Source of the DNA: JBFMAI01 sp040755725 | Lineage (GTDB): Bacteria > Planctomycetota > Phycisphaerae > UBA1845 > Fen-1342 | Assembly (NCBI GenBank): GCA_040755725.1 | Contig: JBFMAI010000040.1 | Location: forward strand, 1 to 64,000 | DNA length: 64,000 bases | Direction: 5' to 3' | In this document: positions 49,113 to 57,916 of the stretch, in pieces | Numbering within the stretch: position 1 is the stretch's first letter | Layout of the letters: each line of letters starts with the position of its first letter | Notes under the pieces: generated by a model | What the model was told of the DNA's origin: nothing | What the model saw: only the letters and a program-made list of their open reading frames with translations | The model's database searches: none | Position numbers and translations under genes: made by a program

Positions 49113-49484
49113 TTACACGGGGCAGCGGTGGCGGCGCAGCCGCGCGCGGAGCCAGCGGGGAACGTAAAGCAGTGCAGTGATCAGGAAGCCGGCGGCGCCG
49201 GCCGCGGTGAAGCCGACCGGGCAGGCCGCCGAACCGCAACACGGACAGACCGAGGCGCCCCCGCCCGCGACGAACGCGAACACCGCCCCCCACCCCGCCA
49301 TGAAACGTCCGCAGGCGCCGAGCCAGCGTCTCGTTCGTGAGCGCCCGCCCCCGGCGGTGTGCCGCGGCGCTTCATCCTCGACAGCGTGATGCCCGCAGCA
49401 CGCGGGCGCACTCCCTGCGAGCAATGTTGACCCGGGCGCTGGGTGTGATTCCTGCCCGGTGATCGCTTGCGGGTTTGTGGGCAT
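49113..49484 (-). CDS. CPCCG-motif membrane protein coupled to the RND pump
   Basis: A 123-aa protein with two hydrophobic segments (FMAGWGAVFAFVAGGGA and GFTAAGAAGFLITALLYV) bracketing VCPCCGSAACP; another CC pair occurs near residue 29 (APACCGHH). Its ATG is fused to the stop of the RND gene (TAATG), so it is made with the pump. The cysteine cluster in a membrane context suggests metal or arsenic binding, similar in spirit to MerT-type proteins, though I cannot place it in a family. Confidence 0.6.
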   Translation of the reverse strand: MPTNPQAITGQESHPAPGSTLLAGSAPACCGHHAVEDEAPRHTAGGGRSRTRRWLGACGRFMAGWGAVFAFVAGGGASVCPCCGSAACPVGFTAAGAAGFLITALLYVPRWLRARLRRHRCPV

Positions 49485-52400
49485 TAGGCGCTCCGGCCGG
49501 CCGATGACCGCGCCGCCGCCGTAGCTGCCGATGGCGCCCGCCGGGTGAAGACCACGTACAGGCACGGCATCAGGAACAGGGCTACGAGCATCTCCATGAG
49601 CAAGCCGCCGATCGCGGCGGCGGCCATGGGTTGGAGCATGTCGCCGCCCTCCTCGATGGCCAGCGCCAGCGGGATGAACCCGACCAAGATTGCGACAGTG
49701 GTCATCACGCGGGGACGGAGGCGGATCTTGGCCGCCTGCACGACGGCGCCCCTCGGCGACAGGGCTTCGCCGGCCCGCAACTCGTTGGCGAAGGTCAGGA
49801 GTAGCACGCCGTCGTTGACCGTGGCGGCGACGATCACCAGCACGCCGATGATGACCGTCGCTCCCAGCGGCAGGCCGGTGGCGAGCATGATGAAGACCAA
49901 TCCGGTCAGACAGAAGGGCACGCTGCCCAGGATGAGCGCCGGCAGCTTGAGGCTATCGAACTGCACCGCCAACACGATGAACGAGAAGAAGACGGCGAAG
50001 ACCAGGATCGCGAGCACGGCCTGTTGCATCTCCGCCATCATCTGGGCTTGGCCGCCGAAACTGAAGTCGTACCCGACCGGACGCTCCTTGCCGGCCAAGG
50101 ACGTCTGAAGCTCCGCCAACGCCTGGCCCACGCTGACGCCGGCGGCGTCGCCGCGCACGATGACCTGCTTGACCTGGTCCTCGCGCACGATCTCGACGGG
50201 CCCCACCGCCTGGCGGACCTCGGCCACGTCGCGCAAGCGCAGATAGCCGCCTTGGGCGCAATTGAGCGGGAGATTCTCCACCTCGCGGCGGCTGACGATC
50301 TTGCTCTCGGGGATCATGACGCGGATGTTGTAGTACTCGTCGTGGTCGCGAAACCGCGTGGCGACCGCGCCGGTTATCAGGGAACGCATCGTGTCCGCGA
50401 TTTCGCTGATGGAGACGCCCAGCTCCGCGGCGCGCTGCCGATCTACAACCACCTGATACTCGGGCTTGGTCATGTCCATCGAGACATAGACGTTCGTGAA
50501 GTGGGCCAGTTCGTTCATCGCGCCGGCGGTCTGGCGGGCAAGATCATAAAGCGTGGGGATGTCCTGCCCCTTGATCTTCACTTCGATATCGGCGTCGCCC
50601 AACTGCCGGATACCCTTGATCTTCATCTGCATGACCATGGCCATCCCGCCCGGGACCGGGACCTTCGCGACGATCGGGCGCAGGTAGTTGATATACTCGC
50701 TCGTGCTCACATCACGCCGGTGTCGCGGAACAAGCTGGATATTCAGCTCGCCTTCATTGGCGATCTCGTACGTGTAAAGCCCCCACACCTTGCCGCCCGA
50801 GAGCGTGAAGAGGCTCTCAATCCGCTCGTCATCGCCGATGCGCTTCTCGATGTCGTCCAGAACCGCATCCGTTTCCGCCAGGGACGCGCCGGTCGGCAGC
50901 TTCACCTTGACCATGATGCGGCCGTCGTCCATCTGCGGCAGAAACTCGCTGCCCAAGCGGCCCGCCAGGAAAACGGCCGCGACGAGTACCGCGACAAACG
51001 CGGGAATGACGATCCAACGTCCGCGGATCGCCTTTTCCAGCGTCCAGCCGTAGCCCACCGTCACTCGTTCGAAGAATCGCTCGAAGCGGCTCGCCTGGCG
51101 GCCTCCCGCTGCCCGACCGAGTACGAGCGCCGTGATCATCGGCGTCACCGTGACCGCCATGGCGAGGCTGATGATGACGATGCCCGCAATGACCAGGATC
51201 AATTCGCGAAACAACAGGCTGATCAGGCCCGGCACCAGCAGAAACGGCACAAACAGCGCTAGGAACGACAACGTGGCTGCAACGATGGCCGGGCCAATTT
51301 CCGCCGTCGCATCGACCGCCACCGCGTCGGTCGGGGCGTCGGGGCGGTCGTGCCGCCGGCGCGTGATGGTCTCGATGACGATGATCGAGTTGTCCACCAA
51401 AACGCCGATGGCGATTACCAAGCCGCCCAACGAGAAGATGTTCAGCGAAAACCCCGCCAGTTGCATCAGACCGAAATTCAGAATGAGCGTCAGGGGCAGA
51501 GCCAGCATGATGACCAGCACCTGGCGCCACGAACCGAGAAACAGCCAGACGATGAGAATGACCAGGATGGCCGCCTCGACCGCCGCATTCCGCACGCCGT
51601 TCAGCGCCGCCTCCACATAGTCCGCCTGGTTCTCAACCATGCCCAGGCTGATGCCCGTGGGGAGCGCCGGCTCGAGTTCGGCCAGCCGGCGATTAACCGC
51701 CTTGGCCACTTCGACGGTGTTGGCGTTCGCCTGCCTGAGCACGCTCAACTTCACACAGGGGTTGCCGTCCAGGCGTGTGATAACGCGCGCCTCTTCGTGC
51801 GAATCGAGCACCTCGGCTATGTCGCGAACGTAGACCTTTTTGTGTTCCTCGCCAATCAACAAGACATTACGGATTGCATCGAGCGATTGGTACTCGCCCA
51901 TCGTACGGGCGATGATCTCCTTCGGCCCGACGGTCACCCGACCGCCGAACTGCTCGATGTTCTCCTCGCGCAGCCGCTTCAGCACGCCCGGCAGCGTCAG
52001 ACCGTGTTTCTCCAGCGCTTCGGCGTCGAGATGAACGCGGATTTCCCGCTTCAGGCCGCCTACGATCTCCGTTCCGGCGACGCCTGGAACGGCCAGCAGT
52101 TGATCCTGGAGCCACTCATCCACCCAGGTGCGCAGCCTCGTCAGGTCCCATTGCTCGCTGCTGATGGTTAACTGCACGACCGGGAGCTGCGAGGGGTCCG
52201 CCTTGATCATCACCGGCGGGTCCATGTCCTTCGGCAGCTCGCGCGCCACACGGGCCATGGCCGCCAGGGCGTCTTGGTACGCCACATCCACGTTCACGCC
52301 GTACTTGAAGTTGGCCTGTAGCGTATACATGCCCTCGATGGACGACGACTCCAGATAATCCAGGTCGTCTACGGTCGCCATTTGGCGCTCAATCGGGTCG

Positions 52401-52591
52401 GCGATGTTCTTGTCGATCTCCTCCGGCGTCGCGCCACGCCACCAGATGTGCACCTTGATCATCGGGTACGTGATGTTGGGTAGAAAGTCCACCGGCAGCC
52501 GCCAAAGGCCATAGAGCCCGAGCACCACCAGGGCCACGACGATCGCACTGGTGGCCAAACGCCGATGTACGGCATAGTGCGTCAGTTTCAT
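49484..52591 (-). CDS. RND efflux transporter (inner-membrane pump)
   Basis: The 1035-aa AcrB/CzcA-superfamily pump. It starts with HRRLATSAIVVALVVLGLYG, has porter motifs such as FPNITYP-like FLPNITYPMIKVHIWWRGAT, and a central membrane region with NIFSLGGLVIAIGVLVDNSI. The proton-relay position reads VDN rather than the DD typical of AcrB, so substrate class (drug versus metal) is not resolved. It exports substrates across both membranes with the adaptor and outer-membrane channel encoded directly upstream. Confidence 0.92.
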   Translation of the reverse strand: MKLTHYAVHRRLATSAIVVALVVLGLYGLWRLPVDFLPNITYPMIKVHIWWRGATPEEIDKNIADPIERQMATVDDLDYLESSSIEGMYTLQANFKYGVNVDVAYQDALAAMARVARELPKDMDPPVMIKADPSQLPVVQLTISSEQWDLTRLRTWVDEWLQDQLLAVPGVAGTEIVGGLKREIRVHLDAEALEKHGLTLPGVLKRLREENIEQFGGRVTVGPKEIIARTMGEYQSLDAIRNVLLIGEEHKKVYVRDIAEVLDSHEEARVITRLDGNPCVKLSVLRQANANTVEVAKAVNRRLAELEPALPTGISLGMVENQADYVEAALNGVRNAAVEAAILVILIVWLFLGSWRQVLVIMLALPLTLILNFGLMQLAGFSLNIFSLGGLVIAIGVLVDNSIIVIETITRRRHDRPDAPTDAVAVDATAEIGPAIVAATLSFLALFVPFLLVPGLISLLFRELILVIAGIVIISLAMAVTVTPMITALVLGRAAGGRQASRFERFFERVTVGYGWTLEKAIRGRWIVIPAFVAVLVAAVFLAGRLGSEFLPQMDDGRIMVKVKLPTGASLAETDAVLDDIEKRIGDDERIESLFTLSGGKVWGLYTYEIANEGELNIQLVPRHRRDVSTSEYINYLRPIVAKVPVPGGMAMVMQMKIKGIRQLGDADIEVKIKGQDIPTLYDLARQTAGAMNELAHFTNVYVSMDMTKPEYQVVVDRQRAAELGVSISEIADTMRSLITGAVATRFRDHDEYYNIRVMIPESKIVSRREVENLPLNCAQGGYLRLRDVAEVRQAVGPVEIVREDQVKQVIVRGDAAGVSVGQALAELQTSLAGKERPVGYDFSFGGQAQMMAEMQQAVLAILVFAVFFSFIVLAVQFDSLKLPALILGSVPFCLTGLVFIMLATGLPLGATVIIGVLVIVAATVNDGVLLLTFANELRAGEALSPRGAVVQAAKIRLRPRVMTTVAILVGFIPLALAIEEGGDMLQPMAAAAIGGLLMEMLVALFLMPCLYVVFTRRAPSAATAAARSSAGRSA

Positions 52592-53943
52592 GGCGTGGTG
52601 CCTTCCATGCCCGCTGACGCGCTCGGGGCCGATTCAGGCCTGCCGGCCGGCTTGCCCGCCTCCGTAACGCGCACGTCCGCACCGTCCTTGAGTTTCTCCA
52701 GGCCGGCGACGATGACCTTCGCGCCCGCCTCCAGACCGCTCAGCACCTGCACGCGACCAGCCTGCTCGATGCCAGTCTTCACCTTCCGCTGGAGTGCTTT
52801 GCCATCGACGACGACGTAGACCACCTGCGCACCGGCCGGTGTCATGCCCACTGCCTGGAGCGGTACCGTGACGGCTTCGTCCACGGCTTCCAGCACCAGC
52901 CGGACCCGCGCGAACATGCCTGGCATCAGCGCCGCCTGCTCGTCCAAGACAAGTTCGACCGTCCGCGTTCGCATCCGCCGGTCTAGGTCCGGGAAGATGC
53001 GCACGACGCGTGCGGCAAATGTCCGCCCAGGCAGCGCGTCCAATTGCACTTCCGCACGCATGCCCTCCCGCACCGTGGCGGTGTACGCTTCGGGAACAGC
53101 CACACGGATGACGAGCGACGACAAATCGGCCATCTCGAGCAACGGCGCCTTCGTCGACGCCATGTCGCCGCTGCGGACGTGAACCCGCGTAATCGTGCCG
53201 GAGAAGGGCGCATAGATGACGCATTCGCTCAGGCGGGCCTGGGCCAGATTCAGCTTGGCATTCGATTCTTTCACGACGGCCTCCTGCACGGCGATGGCCG
53301 TCTTGGTGTAGCCCGCTTCGAGCATCTCCAACTGGCGTCTCGCAGAAGAGAGCTTGGACTGCTCCGCGACGTACTCAACGCGCGCCTTTTCCAGGGCCTC
53401 CCCGGGCAGCGAGCCGCTTTCCACCAGCTTCGTGATGCGCTCGAGGTCGCTCTTGGCGAAGCTTGCGCTCTCCTCGAGTTGTCGGACGGCCTCAGCCGCC
53501 TTCAGGATCTCCTCGGGGCGCGTCCCCGCCATCAGATCGGCCAGCTTGGCCCGCGCCACCTCCAGCGCCGCCTCGGCCGCGTAGACTTCGGAACGGTACA
53601 ATTCGCGGTTGATTTCGATCAGCTTTGTCGGTTCGTCCGGGGCGGTTTCCACGCGGTCGCCTTCGCGCCACGGGCAGTAGCTGATGGGGCCTTCAACTGT
53701 GGCGGCAATGACCACCGACTCCACTGCCACGGTCTCGCCGGTCAGGTCCAGCACCTGGGCGATCGATTCCTTTCGCGCCGGTTCAACCGCGACCGTGGGG
53801 ACCTTCTTCTTGGGGCCTGCCCCAGCCCCGTCCTGTGTGCCGCCGCAACCCACGAGGAATGCACAGCCCGCCAATCCCGTTAGAAGAAGCGTCATCAACA
53901 TGGCGCGGCGAGCCGTCTTCACTTGCAACCGCCGATTGTTCAT
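52588..53943 (-). CDS. Periplasmic adaptor (HlyD/MFP family) lipoprotein
   Basis: The membrane-fusion subunit of the tripartite pump. The 451-aa protein has a lipoprotein-like N-terminus (LLLTGLAGCAFLVGC), a biotinyl-lipoyl domain (VESVVIAATVEGPISYCPWR), a long coiled-coil hairpin (AAEAVRQLEESASFAKSDLE) and beta-barrel parts ending VLSGLEAGAKVIVAGLEKLK. It overlaps the TolC stop and the RND start by 4 bases each, so all three are coupled. Confidence 0.9.
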   Translation of the reverse strand: MNNRRLQVKTARRAMLMTLLLTGLAGCAFLVGCGGTQDGAGAGPKKKVPTVAVEPARKESIAQVLDLTGETVAVESVVIAATVEGPISYCPWREGDRVETAPDEPTKLIEINRELYRSEVYAAEAALEVARAKLADLMAGTRPEEILKAAEAVRQLEESASFAKSDLERITKLVESGSLPGEALEKARVEYVAEQSKLSSARRQLEMLEAGYTKTAIAVQEAVVKESNAKLNLAQARLSECVIYAPFSGTITRVHVRSGDMASTKAPLLEMADLSSLVIRVAVPEAYTATVREGMRAEVQLDALPGRTFAARVVRIFPDLDRRMRTRTVELVLDEQAALMPGMFARVRLVLEAVDEAVTVPLQAVGMTPAGAQVVYVVVDGKALQRKVKTGIEQAGRVQVLSGLEAGAKVIVAGLEKLKDGADVRVTEAGKPAGRPESAPSASAGMEGTTP

Positions 53944-55370
53944 TGTTCACCTGTCGCCAGCTTCAACTGGTCCAGCGCCACGCTATGGTCAGCCAGCGCG
54001 TTGTAGTGCGTGGTCTGGGCGTTCAGCAGCGCCGTCTGCGCGTCCAGCACGTCCGTGATCGAGCCCTTGGCGAGCGCATATTTCTCGCGCTCGATCCGTA
54101 GGCTTTCCTCAGCCTGGGAGATGGCCGTTTGCGTGGCCGCCACGCGTTCCCGCGCGGACTGGATGTTCAGCACCGCTGTTTCCACTTCGAGCTCGATCTG
54201 AAGCTCCAGCTCCAGCAGGTTGCTCCGCTCGGCGCCAAGCATGGCCCGCTGCTCGCGAATCTGGGCGGCGATGCGTCCCCCCTTAAAGAGCGGAACGTCA
54301 ATCAGGACTTCCACGCGCCCGACGTCCTCTTCCCGATCCGTGCCGGCCGGCTGGGTGGTCGGGCTGGCCGCCCAGCGGTATCCGTAAGAGCCTTGCAACG
54401 TCACGGTCGGCCAGCGCTCGCCGCGGGCCCGATCGACGCGCTTGGCCTGCGCTTCCAGGGCGGCGCGGGCCGCCCGGTAATCCGCCCGTTGCTCGAAAGC
54501 CTGGGCCAAACAGTCACCGACCTCGGGAGGCTCGGTGTCGAGCGCGCGCAGCTCGCCGGTGGGCGTCACCGGCTGGCTGGAGCCGGCTATTCCGATGAGA
54601 CTCGTGAGCGTCCGTTCCTGTATCGCCAGCAGGCTGCGCTGCTTCGCCAGTTGCTGCTCGAGATCAGCCAGACGTACTTCGATCCGGAGTCGATCCACCG
54701 GCGCCGCCTTCTGCGCGTCGACCAACTCGTTGACGCGCCGCAGGTGCTCGCGCATCGCGTCCCGCGAGAACTCGAGCGACTCGATCACGTATCGTTGGGC
54801 CAGGATGCGGTAAAAAACGCTGCTGACGTTGAACACAAGCTCGGTCTGGGTACGTGCGAAGCGGTGTCGAGCCGCCGCTTCCAGCAGCTCGCGGGCCTGA
54901 ATCTCGCTGATCAGCCGTCCGCCGGCGAACAAGGGCATGCTGACGACGAGGTCGGTCGAGAAGATGTCGTCGTCGAATACACCCCCCTCGTCGGGGCCGC
55001 GCGCCTGCACGAGCCTTTGGTCGTCAAGCGTGTGCGCATACCCGCCACGCAAGCCGACTTCCGGCAACACGGCGCCAATCGAATAATCCCGTCGCGCGTC
55101 CGCGGCGTCGACCTCCTGCGCCGCGCGTGCCAGTCCGGGGTTCAACTCGAGCGCCGTGGCGATCGCCTGGTCCAACGTGATCGGCCCGCTCAAGGCGGCC
55201 TGTTCCGCAGCGCCCGTCCGGTGCGGCCGAGGGTGATACCCGGGCCCCCTACGCATCCCGGCATAAGGGTCGGTTGGGTTGACCAGCACGCATCCCTGGA
55301 GCAGCAGGACGCCAGCAATACACACGAATCGTCGCAAGGTCCGTCTCATCCGTTCAAGGGTAGCTCGCAT
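53940..55370 (-). CDS. TolC-family outer-membrane efflux channel
   Basis: A 476-aa outer-membrane factor with a lipobox (CIAGVLLLQGC). ITLDQAIATALELNPGLARA is the family's N-terminal signature; long helical repeats (QRYVIESLEFSRDAMREHLR, then IQSARERVAATQTAISQAEE) and ALLNAQTTHYNALADHSVAL mark the second repeat. ATG 55370 is taken because it puts a typical signal sequence at the start; longer starts upstream lack one. It is the first gene of the tripartite pump operon. Confidence 0.9.
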   Translation of the reverse strand: MRATLERMRRTLRRFVCIAGVLLLQGCVLVNPTDPYAGMRRGPGYHPRPHRTGAAEQAALSGPITLDQAIATALELNPGLARAAQEVDAADARRDYSIGAVLPEVGLRGGYAHTLDDQRLVQARGPDEGGVFDDDIFSTDLVVSMPLFAGGRLISEIQARELLEAAARHRFARTQTELVFNVSSVFYRILAQRYVIESLEFSRDAMREHLRRVNELVDAQKAAPVDRLRIEVRLADLEQQLAKQRSLLAIQERTLTSLIGIAGSSQPVTPTGELRALDTEPPEVGDCLAQAFEQRADYRAARAALEAQAKRVDRARGERWPTVTLQGSYGYRWAASPTTQPAGTDREEDVGRVEVLIDVPLFKGGRIAAQIREQRAMLGAERSNLLELELQIELEVETAVLNIQSARERVAATQTAISQAEESLRIEREKYALAKGSITDVLDAQTALLNAQTTHYNALADHSVALDQLKLATGEQ

Positions 55371-55489
55371 CGCCGACGAGACAAGGTCGCCACTGCGTCT
55401 TTTGATTACTGTATGGCCATGTCGCCATGAAGTCAAGCCGGCTCACTCGGGCGGGTTCATACTAACGTGACTATCGCACGGCGCTTGCC

Positions 55490-55513
55490 CGCTAAGCGGA
55501 TTTCCGCTCAGCG
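55490..55513 (-). terminator. Hairpin upstream of the pump operon
   Basis: CGCTAAGCGGA (55490-55500) and TCCGCTCAGCG (55503-55513) form an 11-bp stem with one mismatch and a 2-base loop. It lies between the ArsD-like gene and the TolC gene, both leftward, and may end the ars operon. No T-tract follows. The surrounding 55437-55652 shows no gene. Confidence 0.45.
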
Positions 55514-55652
55514 CTCTTGAACCCGCGTAACCGCGAGTCTGCGGCTGGATCGAGCGCCAGTGGCACCGGAGGATGGGCTCGGTTCGTGCGCGCGTACAGG
55601 TGCGAGCCGACGACCGGCCGCGCGTTCAAATCGGTGTGATCCGTCCGGCGCT

Positions 55653-56000
55653 TCACTGATCCGTTTTCGTACAGGCCGCGTCATCGAGGGCCGCCGTCAG
55701 CGCTTCAAGCGATGGGTAGGCGCCTTGCTTCAAGATCCGCCCATTGAGCATTATGATTGGCAGGACACTCCACCCGCCGCCTACCCGCATCGCGTGCATC
55801 ACGGTCGCATTCTGCATGAACTTCATAGGTTCTTGATTGGCTACGTACCGATGAACCGCGATGGTGTTGCCCATTCGCTGCTCCAGCCGGCCGAGCGCTT
55901 CGTTGAATCGCGCGAGTTCCTCGTCCCAGCTCATACCACACATTCCGCTGGCACAGCGCATCGGTGGGACGAACACCTCGATCGTCGTGCATGCATTCAC
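55653..56000 (-). CDS. arsD: ArsD-like arsenic metallochaperone
   Basis: Matches ArsD, which carries arsenite to the efflux ATPase and weakly represses ars operons. IEVFVPPMRCASGMCG aligns with the ArsD DPAMCCSTGVCG site, and VHRYVANQEPMKFMQNATVM, LPIIMLNGRILKQGAYPSLE follow the family. Two of the three arsenic-binding cysteines are kept (Cys16, Cys21), but the first (Cys12 of ArsD) is Arg15. GTG 56000 with GGGAG before it gives 115 aa. No ArsA ATPase is encoded nearby. Confidence 0.78.
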   Translation of the reverse strand: MNACTTIEVFVPPMRCASGMCGMSWDEELARFNEALGRLEQRMGNTIAVHRYVANQEPMKFMQNATVMHAMRVGGGWSVLPIIMLNGRILKQGAYPSLEALTAALDDAACTKTDQ

Positions 56001-56022
56001 GGTCTGATGCTCCCGATCACAT

Positions 56023-56244
56023 TCACGAAGCCTGCTCGCTTCCGCGCGGCCTCGCTTGGCAGACACCTTTGTCCTCCGGATAACCGGGGCTACGGCTCCC
56101 AGGCACCGCCTGCCGAGTCGCGTCCGAGTCACAGGTCGGACATCTCACCCGGTGGTCCCTGGAGAACTTGTTTGATTTGCCCATCGAGGCTCGTTGTTCA
56201 AACAGCTCAAAACACTCATCGCAGACGTAACAATTGGCATTCAT
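56023..56244 (-). CDS. Small zinc-ribbon protein
   Basis: A 73-aa protein: NCYVCDECFELFEQR and RVRCPTCDSD provide four cysteines of a zinc ribbon; a further Cys occurs at KGVCQ. AGGAG precedes ATG 56244. It sits between the M1 peptidase and the ArsD-like gene in the ars operon. Role unknown, possibly regulatory or a metal-binding partner. Confidence 0.6.
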   Translation of the reverse strand: MNANCYVCDECFELFEQRASMGKSNKFSRDHRVRCPTCDSDATRQAVPGSRSPGYPEDKGVCQARPRGSEQAS

Positions 56245-56275
56245 CGGATCAGCTCCTATACGCACTACAACTGGT

Positions 56276-57916
56276 TCATCGACCGGGCGCTCCTTCATAG
56301 TCCGCATTCCAGATCAGGAGCCGGTGATTCGGGTCGATCCGCACGCCCGTGGCGCCGCCGGGGGCGGGAAGCACGAAGGTCTGCTCTTGCGCTGATAGCG
56401 AGACAACGTGCATGCGGGAGGCCCCACCGGAATCCACGGCGACCTCCAACCGGAGTTCGTACGGCTCGCCTTTCTGTTGGATCGTCACGCGTGCCGCCGG
56501 CCCACTGGTTCCAGCTTCTGCCGTCCAGGTCACATCAAGAACTGGGGCGCTGGGTCTGTCAAACCACTGGCGAAAGAACGTTGCGAGGGCGGCTTCGGGT
56601 GGCGCGGCGGTGACGAACGCCGCTCGCAGATCCGCCAAGGACATCTCGCCACCGCCATGCCGGGCGATCAGTTCGCGCAGCGTTTGGAAGAACAGCTCGT
56701 CGCCGACGCGCTGGCGCAGCATGTGATAGACCCAGTGTCCCTTGGCCTTGGCGAGCCAGTAGTCGCGGCCCTCGCCGGTCAGTTCCATCAATGGCTTGTC
56801 GTGCTCCTGACCACGGATGCGGTTGAAATACGCTCGGGCACACTCGCACGGTAGATAACCTTCGCGCGAGAATCGCAGAAACTCCGTTGCGGCCTGCTCA
56901 CCTTCTAGGGCCTCGATAACGAGCACGATGCCGTACTGCGCCAATGCCTCGTCCACCATCAGCGCGGCCGGATTCCGCGACCCGACGTAGTTGCCCCACC
57001 ACTGGTGCGCTACCTCGTGCGCGATCAGCGCGGTGTTGAAGCCTTCGGAGCGAAGCTCGCTCGAACCGACGAAAATCAGGCCGTTCTCCGCTGCCCCCTT
57101 CCACGCGGCGACATCGTTGGGGATTTCGACGAGTGTGCAAGCCTCGTACGGGTACGGCCCGAAGCGTGTCTCCAGAACGCTGAGAACCTGCTGGAGTCCC
57201 TCTCCGTACGTCGTCGCCTTACCGCTGTCTTCGCCGAGGAAGTACGTGACGACTGTGCCGCCCTTGCCGGAGAAGCGCCGCACGGAGTAAGGGCCGGCGA
57301 CGAACGACCGAGCGGTCGGCGCCTCGGACTTCCAGGTGTCGATCCGACGACTTTCCTCGACGTGACTGTCGGCCAACGTGCCGTTGGCCAACGTCCGCCA
57401 GTCCTCGGGCACGTTGAGGCGGGTCGTCCCCGGTGCGACGACCGACCCTCCCAGCGGATGGGGATACCAGTCGCCGTGGCAGCGGGCGTAGGCGCACTGC
57501 GGGGTGACGACAACGGGGCACGAGTCCCCGCCGCTTCTGAACTCGAAGGAAACTTCGACTTCCTCGCCAGCATGAAGCGACCGCGGGAACCTCACCTCCG
57601 CCCGTTGCGGCGTCATGCGGACTTCGCCGGCTGCCCCGTTGTCAGCGGTGCATTTCGTAAAACGACTGACATCCCTGACAACCAGCGTGGGGCCGTGTGA
57701 GGAACCGCGGACCAAACGAAGCTTGGCCGTCCCCTGGCCGAACAGATTGCTGTGGCGCGGACACAATTCGACGTCGAGATCCAGCCGCACGACGTCCCAC
57801 TGCTCCTCATCGCCGTGCGCGATGGCGGGTGTGGCGTCCCAGATCAACAGCCCGACGAGGAACAGCAAAACGCGGTAACCGATGCGCGGGTTTCGAGTTA
57901 TGACCTCGTTCCTCAT
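56276..57916 (-). CDS. M1-family metallopeptidase (exported)
   Basis: A 546-aa protein with an N-terminal signal or anchor segment (VLLFLVGLLIWDATPAIA). Gluzincin signature: HEVAH at residues 300-304 in LIAHEVAHQWWGNYVG and Glu323 in MVDEALAQY, exactly 18 residues later, plus a GAMEN-like GAAEN at 274-278. These are the zinc-binding and substrate-binding elements of M1 aminopeptidases. Its start overlaps the acr3 stop by 4 bases, so it is translated with the arsenite pump. A link to arsenic is unexplained. Confidence 0.88.
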   Translation of the reverse strand: MRNEVITRNPRIGYRVLLFLVGLLIWDATPAIAHGDEEQWDVVRLDLDVELCPRHSNLFGQGTAKLRLVRGSSHGPTLVVRDVSRFTKCTADNGAAGEVRMTPQRAEVRFPRSLHAGEEVEVSFEFRSGGDSCPVVVTPQCAYARCHGDWYPHPLGGSVVAPGTTRLNVPEDWRTLANGTLADSHVEESRRIDTWKSEAPTARSFVAGPYSVRRFSGKGGTVVTYFLGEDSGKATTYGEGLQQVLSVLETRFGPYPYEACTLVEIPNDVAAWKGAAENGLIFVGSSELRSEGFNTALIAHEVAHQWWGNYVGSRNPAALMVDEALAQYGIVLVIEALEGEQAATEFLRFSREGYLPCECARAYFNRIRGQEHDKPLMELTGEGRDYWLAKAKGHWVYHMLRQRVGDELFFQTLRELIARHGGGEMSLADLRAAFVTAAPPEAALATFFRQWFDRPSAPVLDVTWTAEAGTSGPAARVTIQQKGEPYELRLEVAVDSGGASRMHVVSLSAQEQTFVLPAPGGATGVRIDPNHRLLIWNADYEGAPGR

